A stretch of 64,000 nucleotides of DNA from Pseudotamlana agarivorans (lineage in GTDB: Bacteria; Bacteroidota; Bacteroidia; Flavobacteriales; Flavobacteriaceae): assembly GCF_001642835.1 (NCBI RefSeq), contig NZ_LXEI01000001.1:124001-188000 (forward strand), read 5' to 3'. Below the pieces are notes generated by a model, which did no database searches, was not told the origin of the DNA, and saw only the letters and a list, made by a program, of their open reading frames with translations. The translations under genes were made by a program, and so were the position numbers. Positions 35,172 through 43,324 of this stretch are shown piece after piece; within the stretch, counting starts at the first letter, position 1; the number at the start of each line of letters is the position of its first letter.

Positions 35172-35191
35172 ATTCCTGCCTACGCAGGAAT
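35172..35191. repeat. Perfect inverted repeat ATTCCTGC-CTAC-GCAGGAAT next to the thyA start
   Basis: An 8-bp perfect stem with a four-base loop that ends six bases before the thyA ATG, where a ribosome would bind. Elements of this type are dispersed in flavobacterial genomes, from general knowledge. Confidence 0.6.
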
Positions 35192-35197
35192 AGGCCT

Positions 35198-36022
35198 ATG
35201 AAGCAATATCACGATTTAGTTAAGCACGTTTTAGAACACGGAAACTTAAAAGAAGACCGCACAGGAACGGGAACAAAAAGTGTGTTTGGTTACCAGATGC
35301 GATTCGATTTAAGCGAAGGTTTCCCTATGGTTACAACCAAAAAGCTACACTTAAAATCGATTATTTATGAGTTGCTTTGGTTTCTAAAAGGCGATACTAA
35401 CATCAATTATCTTACAGAAAATGGTGTTAGAATTTGGAATGAATGGGCTGATGAAAATGGTGATTTAGGTCCTGTTTACGGACATCAATGGCGTAACTGG
35501 AACAGTGATGAAATAGACCAAATTAAAGAGGTTATTAGTAGTTTGAAAAATAATCCTGATAGTCGACGCATGTTAGTTTCGGCCTGGAATCCTTCTGTTT
35601 TACCTGATACTTCAAAATCTTTTAGCGAAAATGTCGCAAACGGAAAAGCAGCACTTCCACCGTGTCATGCTTTTTTTCAGTTTTACGTGGCCAACGGAAA
35701 GCTATCTTGCCAACTCTACCAACGTAGTGCCGATATATTTTTAGGCGTGCCTTTTAACATTGCATCGTACGCATTATTCACCATGATGATGGCTCAAGTT
35801 TGCGGTTACCAAGCTGGAGAATTTATCCATACCTTTGGTGATGCACATATTTACAACAATCATTTTGAACAGTTAAAACTGCAATTATCACGAGAGCCAA
35901 GACCACTTCCTACCATGAAGATAAATCCGGAGGTCAAAGATATTTTCGACTTTAAATTTGAAGACTTTACGCTTGAAAACTACGATCCGCATCCACATAT
36001 TAAAGGTCAGGTCGCGATATAA
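35198..36022 (+). CDS. thyA: Thymidylate synthase
   Basis: Methylates dUMP to dTMP with methylene-tetrahydrofolate, which becomes dihydrofolate. I start at the ATG 35198 ([15 protein letters not shown]), giving 274 residues of normal ThyA length; the upstream open frame is not protein-like. The folate/dUMP motifs are [12 protein letters not shown], the arginines in [12 protein letters not shown], catalytic C156 in [30 protein letters not shown], and the terminal [11 protein letters not shown] dihydrofolate reductase fusion that recycles its product lies 0.75 kb downstream. Confidence 0.97.
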   Translation: MKQYHDLVKHVLEHGNLKEDRTGTGTKSVFGYQMRFDLSEGFPMVTTKKLHLKSIIYELLWFLKGDTNINYLTENGVRIWNEWADENGDLGPVYGHQWRNWNSDEIDQIKEVISSLKNNPDSRRMLVSAWNPSVLPDTSKSFSENVANGKAALPPCHAFFQFYVANGKLSCQLYQRSADIFLGVPFNIASYALFTMMMAQVCGYQAGEFIHTFGDAHIYNNHFEQLKLQLSREPRPLPTMKINPEVKDIFDFKFEDFTLENYDPHPHIKGQVAI

Positions 36023-36036
36023 TTATAAAACAACCT

Positions 36037-36161
36037 AAAAAGACGTTCATTCAATATATTTGTCAGCTTGAACCTGTCGAATCCCATTAGACACCTAAGT
36101 ACATCAAGAGATTTCGACAGTTTCAGTACGGCATACCATCTAATGGCCTTCCAGTCTTTTT
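36037..36161. repeat. Composite inverted-repeat element between thyA and the CBM48 gene
   Basis: Three pairs of complementary arms lie within 125 bases: AAAAAGAC (36037-36044) with GTCTTTTT (36154-36161); CTGTCGAATC (36074-36083) with GATTTCGACAG (36110-36120, one bulge); CCATTAGA (36084-36091) with TCTAATGG (36139-36146). The inner arms resemble the TTCGACAGGCTCA-type dispersed repeats of Flavobacteria. The outer pair could act as a terminator for the two converging genes. Confidence 0.45.
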
Positions 36162-36169
36162 ATTATATC

Positions 36170-36466
36170 TTACAAATTTAAAACGCTGTTTTCTGCACCT
36201 GCATAATCATTCCATGCATAGGCATCAGCTTCAGTGTCATTTACATAAACGCCATCAACCAGATATTTAAACTCATACGAGTTTCCTGCATCCAAATCAA
36301 TAGTCCCTTTAAAAGTTCCATTTTTAAGCTTTTTTAAGACTGCTTTTTTATCATTCCAGTCGTTAAAAGTTCCTACAACAGATACTTTTTTTGCTGCCTC
36401 AGCCTCAAGCGCAAAAGTTACTTTACATACTGGTTTTGTTTTTAAATATTGTTTTTTGATAGCCAT
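36170..36466 (-). CDS. Stand-alone CBM48 / AMPK-type glycogen-binding domain protein
   Basis: A 98-residue protein that is one early-set carbohydrate-binding domain: VTFALEAEAAKKVSVVGTFNDWNDKKAVLKKLKNGTFKGTIDL and YEFKYLVDGVYVNDTEADAYAWND follow the CBM48/AMPK-beta pattern, including the V-x-G-x-F-N-x-W motif. It has no catalytic domain and no signal peptide, so it is cytoplasmic. Binding of glycogen or another glucan is inferred. It faces thyA across a repeat element. Confidence 0.88.
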   Translation of the reverse strand: MAIKKQYLKTKPVCKVTFALEAEAAKKVSVVGTFNDWNDKKAVLKKLKNGTFKGTIDLDAGNSYEFKYLVDGVYVNDTEADAYAWNDYAGAENSVLNL

Positions 36467-36768
36467 AATTAAAATTTTCAGTGTTGTTATAGCTACTAAT
36501 TTATAAAGATTTTAGCACAAACAATGATTTAGTTATCTCATAGTGAAAGAATTATCATTTTAATAATTTCGGTTCAAAAAAAATAATACTTACAAAATAT
36601 TTCAATCATAAATTTATCGTATTACCAACAACTAAAGCTGATAAAAACTTCATTTTCAGAAGCTTTTAACCCTTCAAATATTAAGATATTTTAGAAACAG
36701 CCATTATCAATTAAACATTTTAAACTCAATAAAAAAGCACTAACTTTACCGTTATTATTTTTATAATT
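36467..36768. promoter_or_regulatory. Divergent promoter region CBM48 gene / DHFR fusion
   Basis: For the minus-strand gene, TTG, 18 bases, TAAATTAG (near 36500-36530) is a moderate promoter match. For the plus strand, TAACTTTA near 36739-36746 is a weaker -7 match 23 bases before the fusion gene. Nothing else was recognised. Confidence 0.35.
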
Positions 36769-37689
36769 ATGTTCGGCAAAAAGAAATCCATACCAGAAAT
36801 AGACAAAGAGCAATTAGAACTTATTAAAAATGCTCAAAAACGTATTAAACAAAAAAAGAGACTGTATTTCCACTTTGTTTTATTTTTAATTGGTAGTGCC
36901 TTTTTAATACTTGCCAATACGGTATTGGGTATGGGTACCGAATTAACTCAAATACTGGGTGCCGAATGGTTTGTTTTTGCGATTCTTATATGGTCATTTA
37001 TTTTTGTATATCATGCCTTTAACGTGTATGTCACTCATAGATTTATGGGTAAGGACTGGGAACAAAAGCAATTAGCCAAGTTAGTTGACAAACAGAAAAA
37101 GCGTATTGAACAACTGCAGGCGGGATTACCTAAAGAAGAGGCTATAAAGAAAACCCCAGTGACTAAAGCAGCTATCGCACCAACAACAACGACTTCAAAC
37201 CAAGAGCTTACTATTATTGTCGCTGCCGCGGAAAACAACGCGATAGGAAAAGACAATGCATTAATATGGCATTTAAGTGACGACTTAAAACGTTTTAAAG
37301 CTTTAACGAGCGGGCACCATATTATTATGGGACGTAAAACGTTTGAAAGTTTCCCAAAACCACTACCAAATCGCACACACGTTGTGATTAGTAGACAACA
37401 AGATTACACGGTGCCGGAAGGTGTTATTGTGATGAACAGCCTTCAAGAGGCTATTGATTTTTGTAAAAACGACCCACAACCTTATATTATTGGTGGTGGT
37501 CAAATTTATGAACAAGCTTTAGATTTAGCCGATAAAATTGAATTGACCCGCGTCCATGAAAACTTTGAAGCCGACACCTTTTTCCCTGAAATTGATAAAA
37601 AGATTTGGAAAGAAACCGAGCACAAGTTCCACCCTACCGATGATAAAAATGAATACGAATTTTCATTTATCACTTACGTTAGAAAATAA
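36769..37689 (+). CDS. folA: 2TM-domain / dihydrofolate reductase fusion (membrane-anchored DHFR)
   Basis: 306 residues. Residues 1-110 form a Bacteroidota 2TM domain: basic amphipathic start, helix 1 (LYFHFVLFLIGSAFLILAN, about 32-50), helix 2 (WFVFAILIWSFIFVYHAF, 67-84), then HRFMGKDWEQKQLAKL. A Lys/Pro/Thr linker runs to about 145. Residues 147-306 are a complete DHFR: ELTIIVAAAENNAIGKDNALIWHLSDDLKRFK with the active-site acid D172, HHIIMGRKTFESFPKPLPNR for NADPH, and IIGGGQIYEQAL. Both enzyme motifs and membrane helices are intact, so an inner-membrane-tethered enzyme is predicted. Confidence 0.93.
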   Translation: MFGKKKSIPEIDKEQLELIKNAQKRIKQKKRLYFHFVLFLIGSAFLILANTVLGMGTELTQILGAEWFVFAILIWSFIFVYHAFNVYVTHRFMGKDWEQKQLAKLVDKQKKRIEQLQAGLPKEEAIKKTPVTKAAIAPTTTTSNQELTIIVAAAENNAIGKDNALIWHLSDDLKRFKALTSGHHIIMGRKTFESFPKPLPNRTHVVISRQQDYTVPEGVIVMNSLQEAIDFCKNDPQPYIIGGGQIYEQALDLADKIELTRVHENFEADTFFPEIDKKIWKETEHKFHPTDDKNEYEFSFITYVRK

Positions 37690-37703
37690 TAACCTTAAAC
37701 ACT

Positions 37704-38090
37704 TTGGAAATAGATAAAACAGAAGCTTTATTGCAAAAATTCCATTATAAATTCGAAAGAAAGCACGATAAGCTTATAGTTGAATCTGATTTTTCATTCA
37801 GAGTTATTGCCGACTTTTCTAACCCTAATAAAATTATATTATCCGATCGTTTATTCGGTTGGAATTTCTTGACAGGACTCGTAGAAATGAGCCTTAAAAA
37901 TGCCATGATTTACAATTTTATTGGCGGGCTTATTCTTGTACTTTTTTATATCTACATGCCTACTGTTTTTAATCATTTAACAACAAAGATCCTTTGTATA
38001 GGCATCTTCTTCTGGATTTTAATTTGGACCGTGTATTATTTGATAAAAGCAGAAAGTATTAAACGTACGTTAACAAATTGGAACAAATAA
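37704..38090 (+). CDS. Small membrane protein of unknown function (TTG start)
   Basis: A 128-residue protein beginning at TTG 37704; the next in-frame ATG is about 65 codons later and an in-frame stop (the folA stop region) precedes, so TTG is the only sensible start. The first 65 residues look like a soluble domain (HYKFERKHDKLIVESDFSFRVIADFS). Two membrane helices follow (MIYNFIGGLILVLFYIYMP and ILCIGIFFWILIWTVYYLI). It lies 14 bases after the DHFR fusion and ends before a terminator, so the two form an operon. No family recognised. Confidence 0.7.
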   Translation: MEIDKTEALLQKFHYKFERKHDKLIVESDFSFRVIADFSNPNKIILSDRLFGWNFLTGLVEMSLKNAMIYNFIGGLILVLFYIYMPTVFNHLTTKILCIGIFFWILIWTVYYLIKAESIKRTLTNWNK

Positions 38091-38151
38091 TAATTTCCCA
38101 GATTTACTCTTAAAACATTTAGATTTTAATTAAACATACTAAAGCTATATA

Positions 38152-38190
38152 AAGCTTGCAAAATCATCAATTTGATTCTGCAAGCTTTTT
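38152..38190 (+). terminator. Terminator after the DHFR-fusion operon
   Basis: AAGCTTGCA (38152-38160) pairs with TGCAAGCTT (38179-38187), with AATCA/TGATT continuing inside, then TTTTATTT. Confidence 0.85.
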
Positions 38191-38236
38191 TATTTGTGAT
38201 TCTTAAAAGCAATACAATTTTCATTAATTTCGCAGT

Positions 38237-39793
38237 ATGGTAAAAGAAATTCAACTTCGTATCACGCTAGCAGAGGAAGAGCGTAGCGATATTCTAGTGT
38301 TAAAATCGGCCGTAAAGCTCGATATAGACAGAGAAGACATTACTGGCGTAAAAGTGTTACGAAAATCTATTGATGCTCGAAAACCAAAGATCATTTTCAA
38401 TTATAAAGTGGCCGTATATATTCGCGAAATGTTACCTAAAACCTCCGAATATCAGTTTGACTACAAAGATGTTTCAAAAGCCAAATCGGTTCATATAATT
38501 GGATTTGGTCCTGCAGGTATGTATGCTGCTTTACGCTGTATAGAGCTTGGCATGAAACCTATTGTTTTAGAACGCGGTAAAAATGTACAAGATCGTCGTA
38601 GAGATTTAAGAGCTATAAACCAGGAACACTTTGTAAATGAAGATTCCAATTATTGTTTTGGCGAAGGTGGAGCAGGAACTTATAGCGACGGTAAACTATA
38701 CACCCGAAGTTTAAAGCGTGGCGATGTGCGACGTATTTTTGAAAACCTCGTATATCATGGCGCCACCGATCAAATTTTAATTGATGCGCATCCGCATATT
38801 GGCACCAATAAATTACCTAAAGTGGTGCAAAACATTCGTGAAACCATTCTCAAATATGGTGGCGAAATTCATTTTGAAACTCGAGTAACAGATTTCAAAA
38901 TAAAAAATAATAGCATACATGCCGTTCAACTTCAAAACGGAGAAGAACTAGCGGTTGAAAAAGTTATCTTAGCAACGGGTCATTCAGCACGAGATATTTT
39001 TTATTTGCTACACGACAAGGCCATTGCCCTAGAGGCAAAGTCTTTTGCTATGGGTGTTCGCGTAGAGCATCCACAACATATTATTGATTCTATTCAATAC
39101 CACTGTTCAGGAGAACGAAGTGAATTACTTCCCGCGGCTTCTTACGGTTTAGTGCAACAAGTAAACAACCGAGGTGTATATTCATTCTGTATGTGTCCTG
39201 GCGGATTTATTGTTCCAGCTGCCACAGCCAATGGTGAGGTGGTTGTAAACGGTATGTCTCCATCAAAACGGAATAATTTATATGCCAATTCGGGTATTGT
39301 TGTTGAAATTAATGTAGACACCGATTTACCTAAGTATGAAAAATTTGGCGTATTAAAAGGTCTAGAATACCAGAAAAACTTAGAACGTTTGGCTTTTACG
39401 GCAGGCGGAAGAAGTCAGGTCGCTCCAGCACAACGTCTAACCGATTTTGTAGAAGGTAAATTTTCTAACAGTTTGAATGACTGCTCTTATCAACCCGGAT
39501 TAAATTCGGCGCCGCTTCACTCCTTACTTCCAAAATTTATTGGCGGGAGATTACGAAAAGGTTTTGAGGCCTTCGGACAAAAAATGAAAGGTTATTATAC
39601 TGAAGAAGCCAATATTGTTGGGGTAGAATCTAGAACCTCATCGCCGGTTTCCATTCCTAGAACCGATCATTTAGCACATCCACAAATCACCAATTTATAC
39701 CCTTGTGGCGAAGGCGGTGGTTATGCTGGAGGTATTGTTTCAGCAGCCATGGATGGTGAACGCTGCGCTGAAGCTGCTATCGCTACTTTCTAA
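38237..39793 (+). CDS. FAD-dependent dehydrogenase (COG2509-type NAD(P)/FAD oxidoreductase)
   Basis: 518 residues. A short N-terminal domain (about 1-85) precedes the FAD-binding Rossmann motif VHIIGFGPAGMYAALRCIELG near 92-112. GEGGAGTYSDGKLYTR, VILATGHSARDIFYLL, FCMCPGGFIVPAATANGEVVVNGMS-type and YPCGEGGGYAGGIVSAAMDGERCAEA segments identify the conserved but uncharacterised COG2509 group. The substrate is unknown. It starts after a terminator and is followed 12 bases later by a sugar acetyltransferase gene. Confidence 0.88.
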   Translation: MVKEIQLRITLAEEERSDILVLKSAVKLDIDREDITGVKVLRKSIDARKPKIIFNYKVAVYIREMLPKTSEYQFDYKDVSKAKSVHIIGFGPAGMYAALRCIELGMKPIVLERGKNVQDRRRDLRAINQEHFVNEDSNYCFGEGGAGTYSDGKLYTRSLKRGDVRRIFENLVYHGATDQILIDAHPHIGTNKLPKVVQNIRETILKYGGEIHFETRVTDFKIKNNSIHAVQLQNGEELAVEKVILATGHSARDIFYLLHDKAIALEAKSFAMGVRVEHPQHIIDSIQYHCSGERSELLPAASYGLVQQVNNRGVYSFCMCPGGFIVPAATANGEVVVNGMSPSKRNNLYANSGIVVEINVDTDLPKYEKFGVLKGLEYQKNLERLAFTAGGRSQVAPAQRLTDFVEGKFSNSLNDCSYQPGLNSAPLHSLLPKFIGGRLRKGFEAFGQKMKGYYTEEANIVGVESRTSSPVSIPRTDHLAHPQITNLYPCGEGGGYAGGIVSAAMDGERCAEAAIATF

Positions 39794-39805
39794 ACAAAAA
39801 TAGCT

Positions 39806-40366
39806 ATGACTGAAAAAGATAAAATGTTAGCTGGCCACATGTACAGCCCTTCCGATCCCGAATTGGTCAAAGCACGACATGAAGTACGTTTATTATTTCA
39901 TAAATTCAATATTTTAAGCGAATTAGACCTAGAGGAACGTCAGGCTACCTTATATAAAATCCTACCCAACGCCGGAGAAAACCTGTTTATTGAACCACCT
40001 TTTCACTGCGATTATGGAAGTAATATTAAAGCAGGAAAAAACCTGTTTATGAACTTTAACTGCTGTGTTTTAGATGTCGCTACAGTAACTATTGGAGACA
40101 ATTGCATGTTTGGGCCACATGTACAAATATACACCGCTACACATCCTTTAGAATTTAAAGCTAGAAACAGCGGCAAAGAATATGCTAAACCGATTACCAT
40201 TGGCGATAATGTTTGGATTGGTGGCAACGCTACCATTTGCCCAGGCGTAACTTTAGGAAATAATGTTGTTGTTGGCTCTGGAGCCGTAGTAACTAAAAGC
40301 TTTCCAGATGATGTTGTGGTTGCAGGAAATCCTGCCAAAATTATTAAAAGCATAGATAACGACTAA
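39806..40366 (+). CDS. Sugar O-acetyltransferase, Maa/LacA type (left-handed beta-helix)
   Basis: 186-residue hexapeptide-repeat acetyltransferase. The N-terminal Maa domain ([24 protein letters not shown]) is followed by hexapeptide coils ([34 protein letters not shown]). The catalytic histidine is in YTATHPL, and the C-terminal coil is [33 protein letters not shown]. The acceptor sugar cannot be told; maltose/galactoside acetyltransferases are the nearest named relatives. Confidence 0.9.
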   Translation: MTEKDKMLAGHMYSPSDPELVKARHEVRLLFHKFNILSELDLEERQATLYKILPNAGENLFIEPPFHCDYGSNIKAGKNLFMNFNCCVLDVATVTIGDNCMFGPHVQIYTATHPLEFKARNSGKEYAKPITIGDNVWIGGNATICPGVTLGNNVVVGSGAVVTKSFPDDVVVAGNPAKIIKSIDND

Positions 40367-40378
40367 ATTTATAATGCT

Positions 40379-40386
40379 TATTTTTG
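40379..40386 (+). promoter_or_regulatory. Promoter -7 box for fabD-lspA
   Basis: TATTTTTG, a perfect TAnnTTTG match 22 bases before the fabD ATG. Confidence 0.5.
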
Positions 40387-40408
40387 CAGCTCTAAAAAAT
40401 TAAAAACA

Positions 40409-41296
40409 ATGAATGCATATATTTTTCCTGGTCAAGGCGCACAGTTTACTGGAATGGGTTTAGATCTTTATGAAAACTCTGCCTTAGCACAAGAATTATT
40501 TGAAAAAGCCAATAAAATTTTAGGTTTTAAAATTACAGACACTATGTTTGAAGGTTCTGCAGAAGACTTGAAGGAAACTAAAGTAACTCAGCCTGCAATC
40601 TTTTTACATTCAGTGATATTAGCAAAAACATTAGGAGATAGTTTTAAACCAGATATGGTTGCAGGACACTCTTTAGGAGAGTTTTCGGCCTTAGTTGCAA
40701 ATGGTGCTTTAACTTTTGAGGACGGATTAAAACTTGTATCTCAACGTGCTTTAGCCATGCAAAAAGCTTGTGAACTACAACCAAGTACTATGGCTGCTGT
40801 TTTAGGTTTAGAAGATAACCTGGTTGAAAATATTTGTAAACAAACCGAAGGTGTTGTGGTTGCAGCTAACTACAACTGCCCGGGGCAATTAGTGATTTCA
40901 GGAGAAATTGAAGCTATTAATAAAGCTTGTGAAGCCTTAAAAGATGCTGGAGCAAGACGTGCTTTAGTATTACCTGTTGGTGGCGCTTTTCATTCACCAC
41001 TTATGGAGCCTGCACGTGAAGAGCTTGCTGCTGCTATAGAAAACACGACATTCAGCAAACCAAACTGCCCAATTTACCAGAATGTTACTGCAAACGCTGT
41101 AAGCGATGAAGCCGCCATAAAAGCAAACTTAATTTCTCAGTTAACAGCTCCTGTACGTTGGACGCAGTCTGTTGAGCAAATGATTGCCGATGGTGCCACT
41201 TTATTTACTGAAGTTGGTCCTGGAAAAGTTTTACAAGGTTTGGTTAAAAAGATTAATAGAGCTTCTGAAACTGTTTCGGCTACTTTAGAAAATTAA
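40409..41296 (+). CDS. fabD: Malonyl-CoA:ACP transacylase
   Basis: Loads malonyl groups on acyl carrier protein for fatty-acid synthesis. The 295 residues begin YIFPGQGAQFTGMG. The nucleophile is S88 in GHSLGEFSAL, and the catalytic histidine is in GGAFHSPLMEPA. QPAIFLHS and TEVGPGKVLQGLVKKI complete the FabD pattern. lspA follows by five bases; the rest of the fab genes are elsewhere. Confidence 0.96.
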   Translation: MNAYIFPGQGAQFTGMGLDLYENSALAQELFEKANKILGFKITDTMFEGSAEDLKETKVTQPAIFLHSVILAKTLGDSFKPDMVAGHSLGEFSALVANGALTFEDGLKLVSQRALAMQKACELQPSTMAAVLGLEDNLVENICKQTEGVVVAANYNCPGQLVISGEIEAINKACEALKDAGARRALVLPVGGAFHSPLMEPAREELAAAIENTTFSKPNCPIYQNVTANAVSDEAAIKANLISQLTAPVRWTQSVEQMIADGATLFTEVGPGKVLQGLVKKINRASETVSATLEN

Positions 41297-41301
41297 TTTA
41301 G

Positions 41302-41811
41302 ATGAAAATTACTAAACGTTCCATCTACATTTTTTTGGTTATTTTCCTAACCATTGCTGCCGATCAAATTTCAAAAGTGATTGTTAGAGCAACCATAGTT
41401 GGTAGAACCGATACCCAACCGGGCGAACGCATTCCTATTATTGGAGACTATTTCACTCTTATGAATGTGGAAAACACAGGAGCCTTTTTAGGCATGGGAA
41501 GCGATTTGAATCCAACCCTTCGTATTATTCTTTTATTAATACTGCCTATTGTTGTATTAGGTCTTGTATTAAGACACATTTTAAAAGACAAAACACTCGA
41601 TAACTGGTCGCTTTTTGCATTTGCCAGTATTATTGGTGGTGGTATTGCCAATGTTTACGATAGAATTGTATATGGCTCAGTAACTGATTTTTTGTTTATA
41701 GACTTAGGTGGCGTTTTTAAAACGGGCATCTTTAATTTAGCCGATATGTCGGTGAGTGCTGGTATGATAATTTTACTATTAATGAGTTTTAAAAAGCAGA
41801 AAACGGCTTAA
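41302..41811 (+). CDS. lspA: Lipoprotein signal peptidase (signal peptidase II)
   Basis: Inner-membrane aspartic protease that cleaves prolipoproteins before the lipidated cysteine. The 169 residues hold four membrane helices. The catalytic pair is D120 (GIANVYDRI) and D148 (FNLADMSV), with the conserved NTGAFLGMG loop at 58-66. It probably processes the several lipoproteins of this window. Co-transcribed with fabD. Confidence 0.95.
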   Translation: MKITKRSIYIFLVIFLTIAADQISKVIVRATIVGRTDTQPGERIPIIGDYFTLMNVENTGAFLGMGSDLNPTLRIILLLILPIVVLGLVLRHILKDKTLDNWSLFAFASIIGGGIANVYDRIVYGSVTDFLFIDLGGVFKTGIFNLADMSVSAGMIILLLMSFKKQKTA

Positions 41812-41835
41812 AAACACAGCATATATAAAATTTGT

Positions 41836-41872
41836 AAACGGACTAAAAATCAACTTTTTTTAGTCCGTTTTT
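41836..41872 (+). terminator. Terminator of fabD-lspA
   Basis: AAACGGACTAAAA (41836-41848) pairs with TTTTAGTCCGTTT, followed by TT, in a 13-bp stem. Confidence 0.88.
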
Positions 41873-41942
41873 GTATTTATAATACCTCTAAAATCTAACA
41901 AATTTTATCAACTCCTCTCTTACATTTCATAAAAAACACGTG

Positions 41943-41950
41943 TATCTTTG
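41943..41950 (+). promoter_or_regulatory. Promoter -7 box for ndh
   Basis: TATCTTTG, perfect -7 match. The predicted start of transcription near 41957 supports the gene start at 41991. Confidence 0.55.
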
Positions 41951-41990
41951 TAACAACTAAACATTGTTACACAACTACCAAAATTGTTCT

Positions 41991-43256
41991 ATGAAAAAAG
42001 AAAAAACCATTATTATTGTTGGTGGAGGCTTTGCTGGTTTACAACTGGTCGATCAACTAAAAAATCAAAGTCATTTTAAAGTCATTTTAGTCGATTTAAA
42101 TAATTACAACTTCTTTCCTCCGCTTTTATACCAAGTTGCTGCAGGATTTATGGAGCCTTCGGCTATTAGTTACCCTTACAGAAAAATATTACGAAATAAA
42201 AACGTAGGATTCCGAATGGGTGAACTGCAAGAGGTTATCCCTGAAGAAAACAAAATCATTTTAAGCAACGGTGAATTACACTACGACATTTTAGTCATGT
42301 CTACAGGTGCTGAAACCAATTTTTTTGGCAATGAAAATATCGCTAAGCTTAGCTTACCGATGAAAACCATTTCGGATGCTCTCGCGCTTCGAAATTTAAT
42401 TTTTACACGACTCGAACGCGCTACACGTATTACCGATCCTAACAAAAGAAAAGCCCTATTATCTTTTGTTATTGCGGGAGCAGGCCCTACAGGCGTAGAA
42501 CTTTCAGGGTTATTTTCTGAAATGCGTGCTCATATTTTAGCGAAGGACTACCCCGAATTAGACACTTCTGACTTAGGTGACATTTATTTAATTGATGGGC
42601 AGGATGCCGTATTGGCTGCCATGTCTAAAAAAACACAAGAATACACCTATGATAAGTTAAAAGACTACGGCATCAATATTAAACTAAATACCTTTGTTAA
42701 TGACTTTAAAGATGATGTGGTTTACCTCTCTGATGGCACAGAAATTCATTCTAGAAATTTAATTTGGGCCGCGGGAATATCAGCAAGAACCTTTAAGGGT
42801 TTTAAAGAAGCATCTTATGGCCGTGGGAAACGTTTAAAAACAAACGGTCATAATTTAGTGGAAGGCTACAAGAATATTTATGCGATTGGAGACGGCTCTA
42901 TAGTTATGGATGATAAAAAACACCCTGATGGGCATCCACAATTGGCACAAGTAGCCATTCAACAAGCGCTTAATTTAGGAAAAAACCTATTATCTAACGA
43001 CTGGAAAGCCTTTAGTTATAACGACAAAGGATCCATGGCCATTATTGGCACCAACAAGGCAGTTACCGATGGTCCTAACCAAAAATTCTTCCTAAAAGGA
43101 TTTATAGCCTGGTGGGTTTGGATTTTTGTACACATCATGTCGTTAGTTAATTTTAGAAATAGAATGCGCGCCTTTTACGACTGGATGGGATACTACATCA
43201 ACAAAGACCAATCTTTTAGAATGATTATTCGTCCGAAGGAAAAGAGTCAGAAATAG
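41991..43256 (+). CDS. ndh: Type II NADH:quinone dehydrogenase
   Basis: Single-subunit, non-proton-pumping NADH dehydrogenase at the inner face of the membrane. I start at 41991 (MKKEKTIIIVGGGFAG); the frame is open from 41964 but that ATG is next to the predicted transcription start. Two dinucleotide folds are plain: IIIVGGGFAGLQL (FAD) and FVIAGAGPTGVELSGLFSEM (NADH). AIGDGSIVMDD is the second FAD motif. The hydrophobic C-terminus (FIAWWVWIFVHIMSLVNFRNRMRAF-like) attaches it to the membrane. 421 residues. Confidence 0.93.
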   Translation: MKKEKTIIIVGGGFAGLQLVDQLKNQSHFKVILVDLNNYNFFPPLLYQVAAGFMEPSAISYPYRKILRNKNVGFRMGELQEVIPEENKIILSNGELHYDILVMSTGAETNFFGNENIAKLSLPMKTISDALALRNLIFTRLERATRITDPNKRKALLSFVIAGAGPTGVELSGLFSEMRAHILAKDYPELDTSDLGDIYLIDGQDAVLAAMSKKTQEYTYDKLKDYGINIKLNTFVNDFKDDVVYLSDGTEIHSRNLIWAAGISARTFKGFKEASYGRGKRLKTNGHNLVEGYKNIYAIGDGSIVMDDKKHPDGHPQLAQVAIQQALNLGKNLLSNDWKAFSYNDKGSMAIIGTNKAVTDGPNQKFFLKGFIAWWVWIFVHIMSLVNFRNRMRAFYDWMGYYINKDQSFRMIIRPKEKSQK

Positions 43257-43260
43257 ATAA

Positions 43261-43303
43261 AAAAAAGCATTAAAACTTCAACTTGAGGTTTTAATGCTTT
43301 TTT
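43261..43303. terminator. Bidirectional terminator between ndh and galE
   Basis: AAAAAAGCATTAAAACTTC and its complement GAGGTTTTAATGCTTTTTT form a long stem with T-tracts on both strands. The two genes converge here. Confidence 0.88.
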
Positions 43304-43324
43304 AATTTTAGTAAAAACGGAAGC

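Noticed and set aside
35081-35197. Upstream extension of thyA
   Set aside because: The extra 39 residues are low-complexity translation of AT-rich DNA and cross an inverted repeat; ThyA begins MKQYHDLV.
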